Assembly (NCBI GenBank): GCA_002779425.1
Contig: PEWP01000030.1
Location: 1-5,239 of the forward strand
Reading direction: 5' to 3'
DNA: 5,239 nucleotides
Origin: a bacterium (Candidatus Gribaldobacteria) CG07_land_8_20_14_0_80_33_18
GTDB taxonomy: Bacteria; Patescibacteriota; Minisyncoccia; Minisyncoccales; CG1-02-41-26
A model generated the notes under the pieces. It worked only from the letters and a program-made list of their open reading frames with translations. It had not been told where the DNA came from and searched no databases. Each line of letters starts with the position of its first letter. Position 1 is the stretch's first letter. Made by a program: the position numbers and the translations under genes. Of the stretch, positions 4,998 to 5,239 are shown piece after piece.

Positions 4998-5239
4998 AGA
5001 ATTTAGTTGGAAAAAAATATGAAATTCTTGAACATAAAGCAGATTTGAAAATAAGAGCTTTTGGGAAAACGAAACAAGAGCTTTTTTTAAATATGCTTTT
5101 GGGAATGACAAGCGGACTTCGTCCTAAAGTCAAAAATCCCTGCCTGCGCAGGCGGGAAAAGCCAAAAATCAAAATTATACGAATTAAATCTCTTAATTTA
5201 GAAACACTTTTAGTGGATTTCCTGAGCGAGGTTTTATAT
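4994..5239 (+). CDS. Archease, N-terminal part (3' end outside window)
   Basis: The frame opens with ATG 4994-4996, which overlaps the regulator's TGA (ATGA), and stays open to the right edge, giving 82 residues of an expected 140 or so. It matches the archease N-terminus: YEILEHKADLKIRAFGKTKQELFLNMLLGM corresponds to the family pattern (E/D)HTAD followed by G-K-(S/T)-x-x-E-L-F, and later SLNLETLLVDFLSEVLY matches the helix that carries LL-x-(D/E)-(W/F)-L-x-E-L-L-(Y/F). Archease is a small metal-binding protein that helps the RNA ligase RtcB to guanylylate and turn over in tRNA splicing or RNA repair. Thr of HTAD is Lys here. A GC palindrome at 5139-5156 adds a basic NPCLRRREK stretch to a loop. 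RtcB is not visible in the window. Translation is probably coupled to the response regulator. Confidence 0.85.
   Translation, partial: MKNLVGKKYEILEHKADLKIRAFGKTKQELFLNMLLGMTSGLRPKVKNPCLRRREKPKIKIIRIKSLNLETLLVDFLSEVLY
5139..5156. repeat. GC-rich palindromic repeat inside the archease gene
   Basis: GCCTGCGCAGGC (5142-5153) is a perfect 12-base palindrome, extended by CC/GG and one T-G wobble to an 18-base near-palindrome. It is strikingly GC-rich against its AT-rich surroundings. It lies in frame in the archease coding region, encoding part of NPCLRRREK where the family normally has a short loop between the first helix and the next strand. It resembles the small palindromic units scattered in candidate-phyla genomes (recalled). 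No T-run follows, so it is not a terminator. Confidence 0.6.

Noticed and set aside
4978..5172. Reverse-strand open frame opposite the archease start
   Set aside because: The forward strand here encodes a convincing archease; the reverse product has no motif.

Overview
The window is AT-rich and every gene is on the + strand. It reads like part of a small, reduced bacterial genome, most likely a candidate phyla radiation (Patescibacteria) lineage. The hints are the histidine kinase H-box (SHQLRTPLT), its multi-pass N-terminal membrane sensor, very tight gene spacing, few Shine-Dalgarno sequences, and short GC-rich or A-rich repeat units lying in frame inside genes. TAA and TGA both act as stops, so nothing suggests recoding. 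Several genes (archease, UPF0047, a GGPP-synthase-like domain) are also common in archaea. A DPANN archaeon is less likely given the kinase type but cannot be excluded from the sequence alone. The taxonomic call is inference.

Layout: (1) 2-1393, the 3' part of a gene that runs off the left edge. It encodes a type 1 isopentenyl-diphosphate isomerase (IDI) fused in frame to a trans-polyprenyl (FPP/GGPP-type) diphosphate synthase. (2) 1409-1852, a UPF0047/YjbQ family protein. (3) 1853-1973, the only sizeable gap, holding a short start-less coiled-coil-like reading frame that may be a gene remnant. (4) 1974-2963, a very divergent protein that I read as a class I terpene synthase, from a DDxxD motif, an NSE-like triad and the right spacing between them. 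(5) 2969-4609, a nine-helix membrane sensor histidine kinase. (6) 4632-4997, a stand-alone receiver (CheY-like) response regulator. (7) 4994-5239, the start of an archease gene that overlaps the regulator by ATGA and runs off the right edge.

Together the first half looks like a compact isoprenoid route. IDI balances IPP and DMAPP, the fused synthase condenses them to a C15-C20 (probably C20) allylic diphosphate, and the terpene-synthase-like protein could cyclise or hydrolyse that product. A membrane two-component system starts five bases after the terpene-synthase-like gene, so co-expression is plausible. A functional link between terpenoid and signalling is not shown by the sequence. The most notable points are the IDI-synthase fusion with a Ser at the usual catalytic Cys position, the unrecognised terpene-synthase-like protein lacking the usual pyrophosphate-sensor Arg, and three in-frame repeat insertions in the kinase and archease genes.
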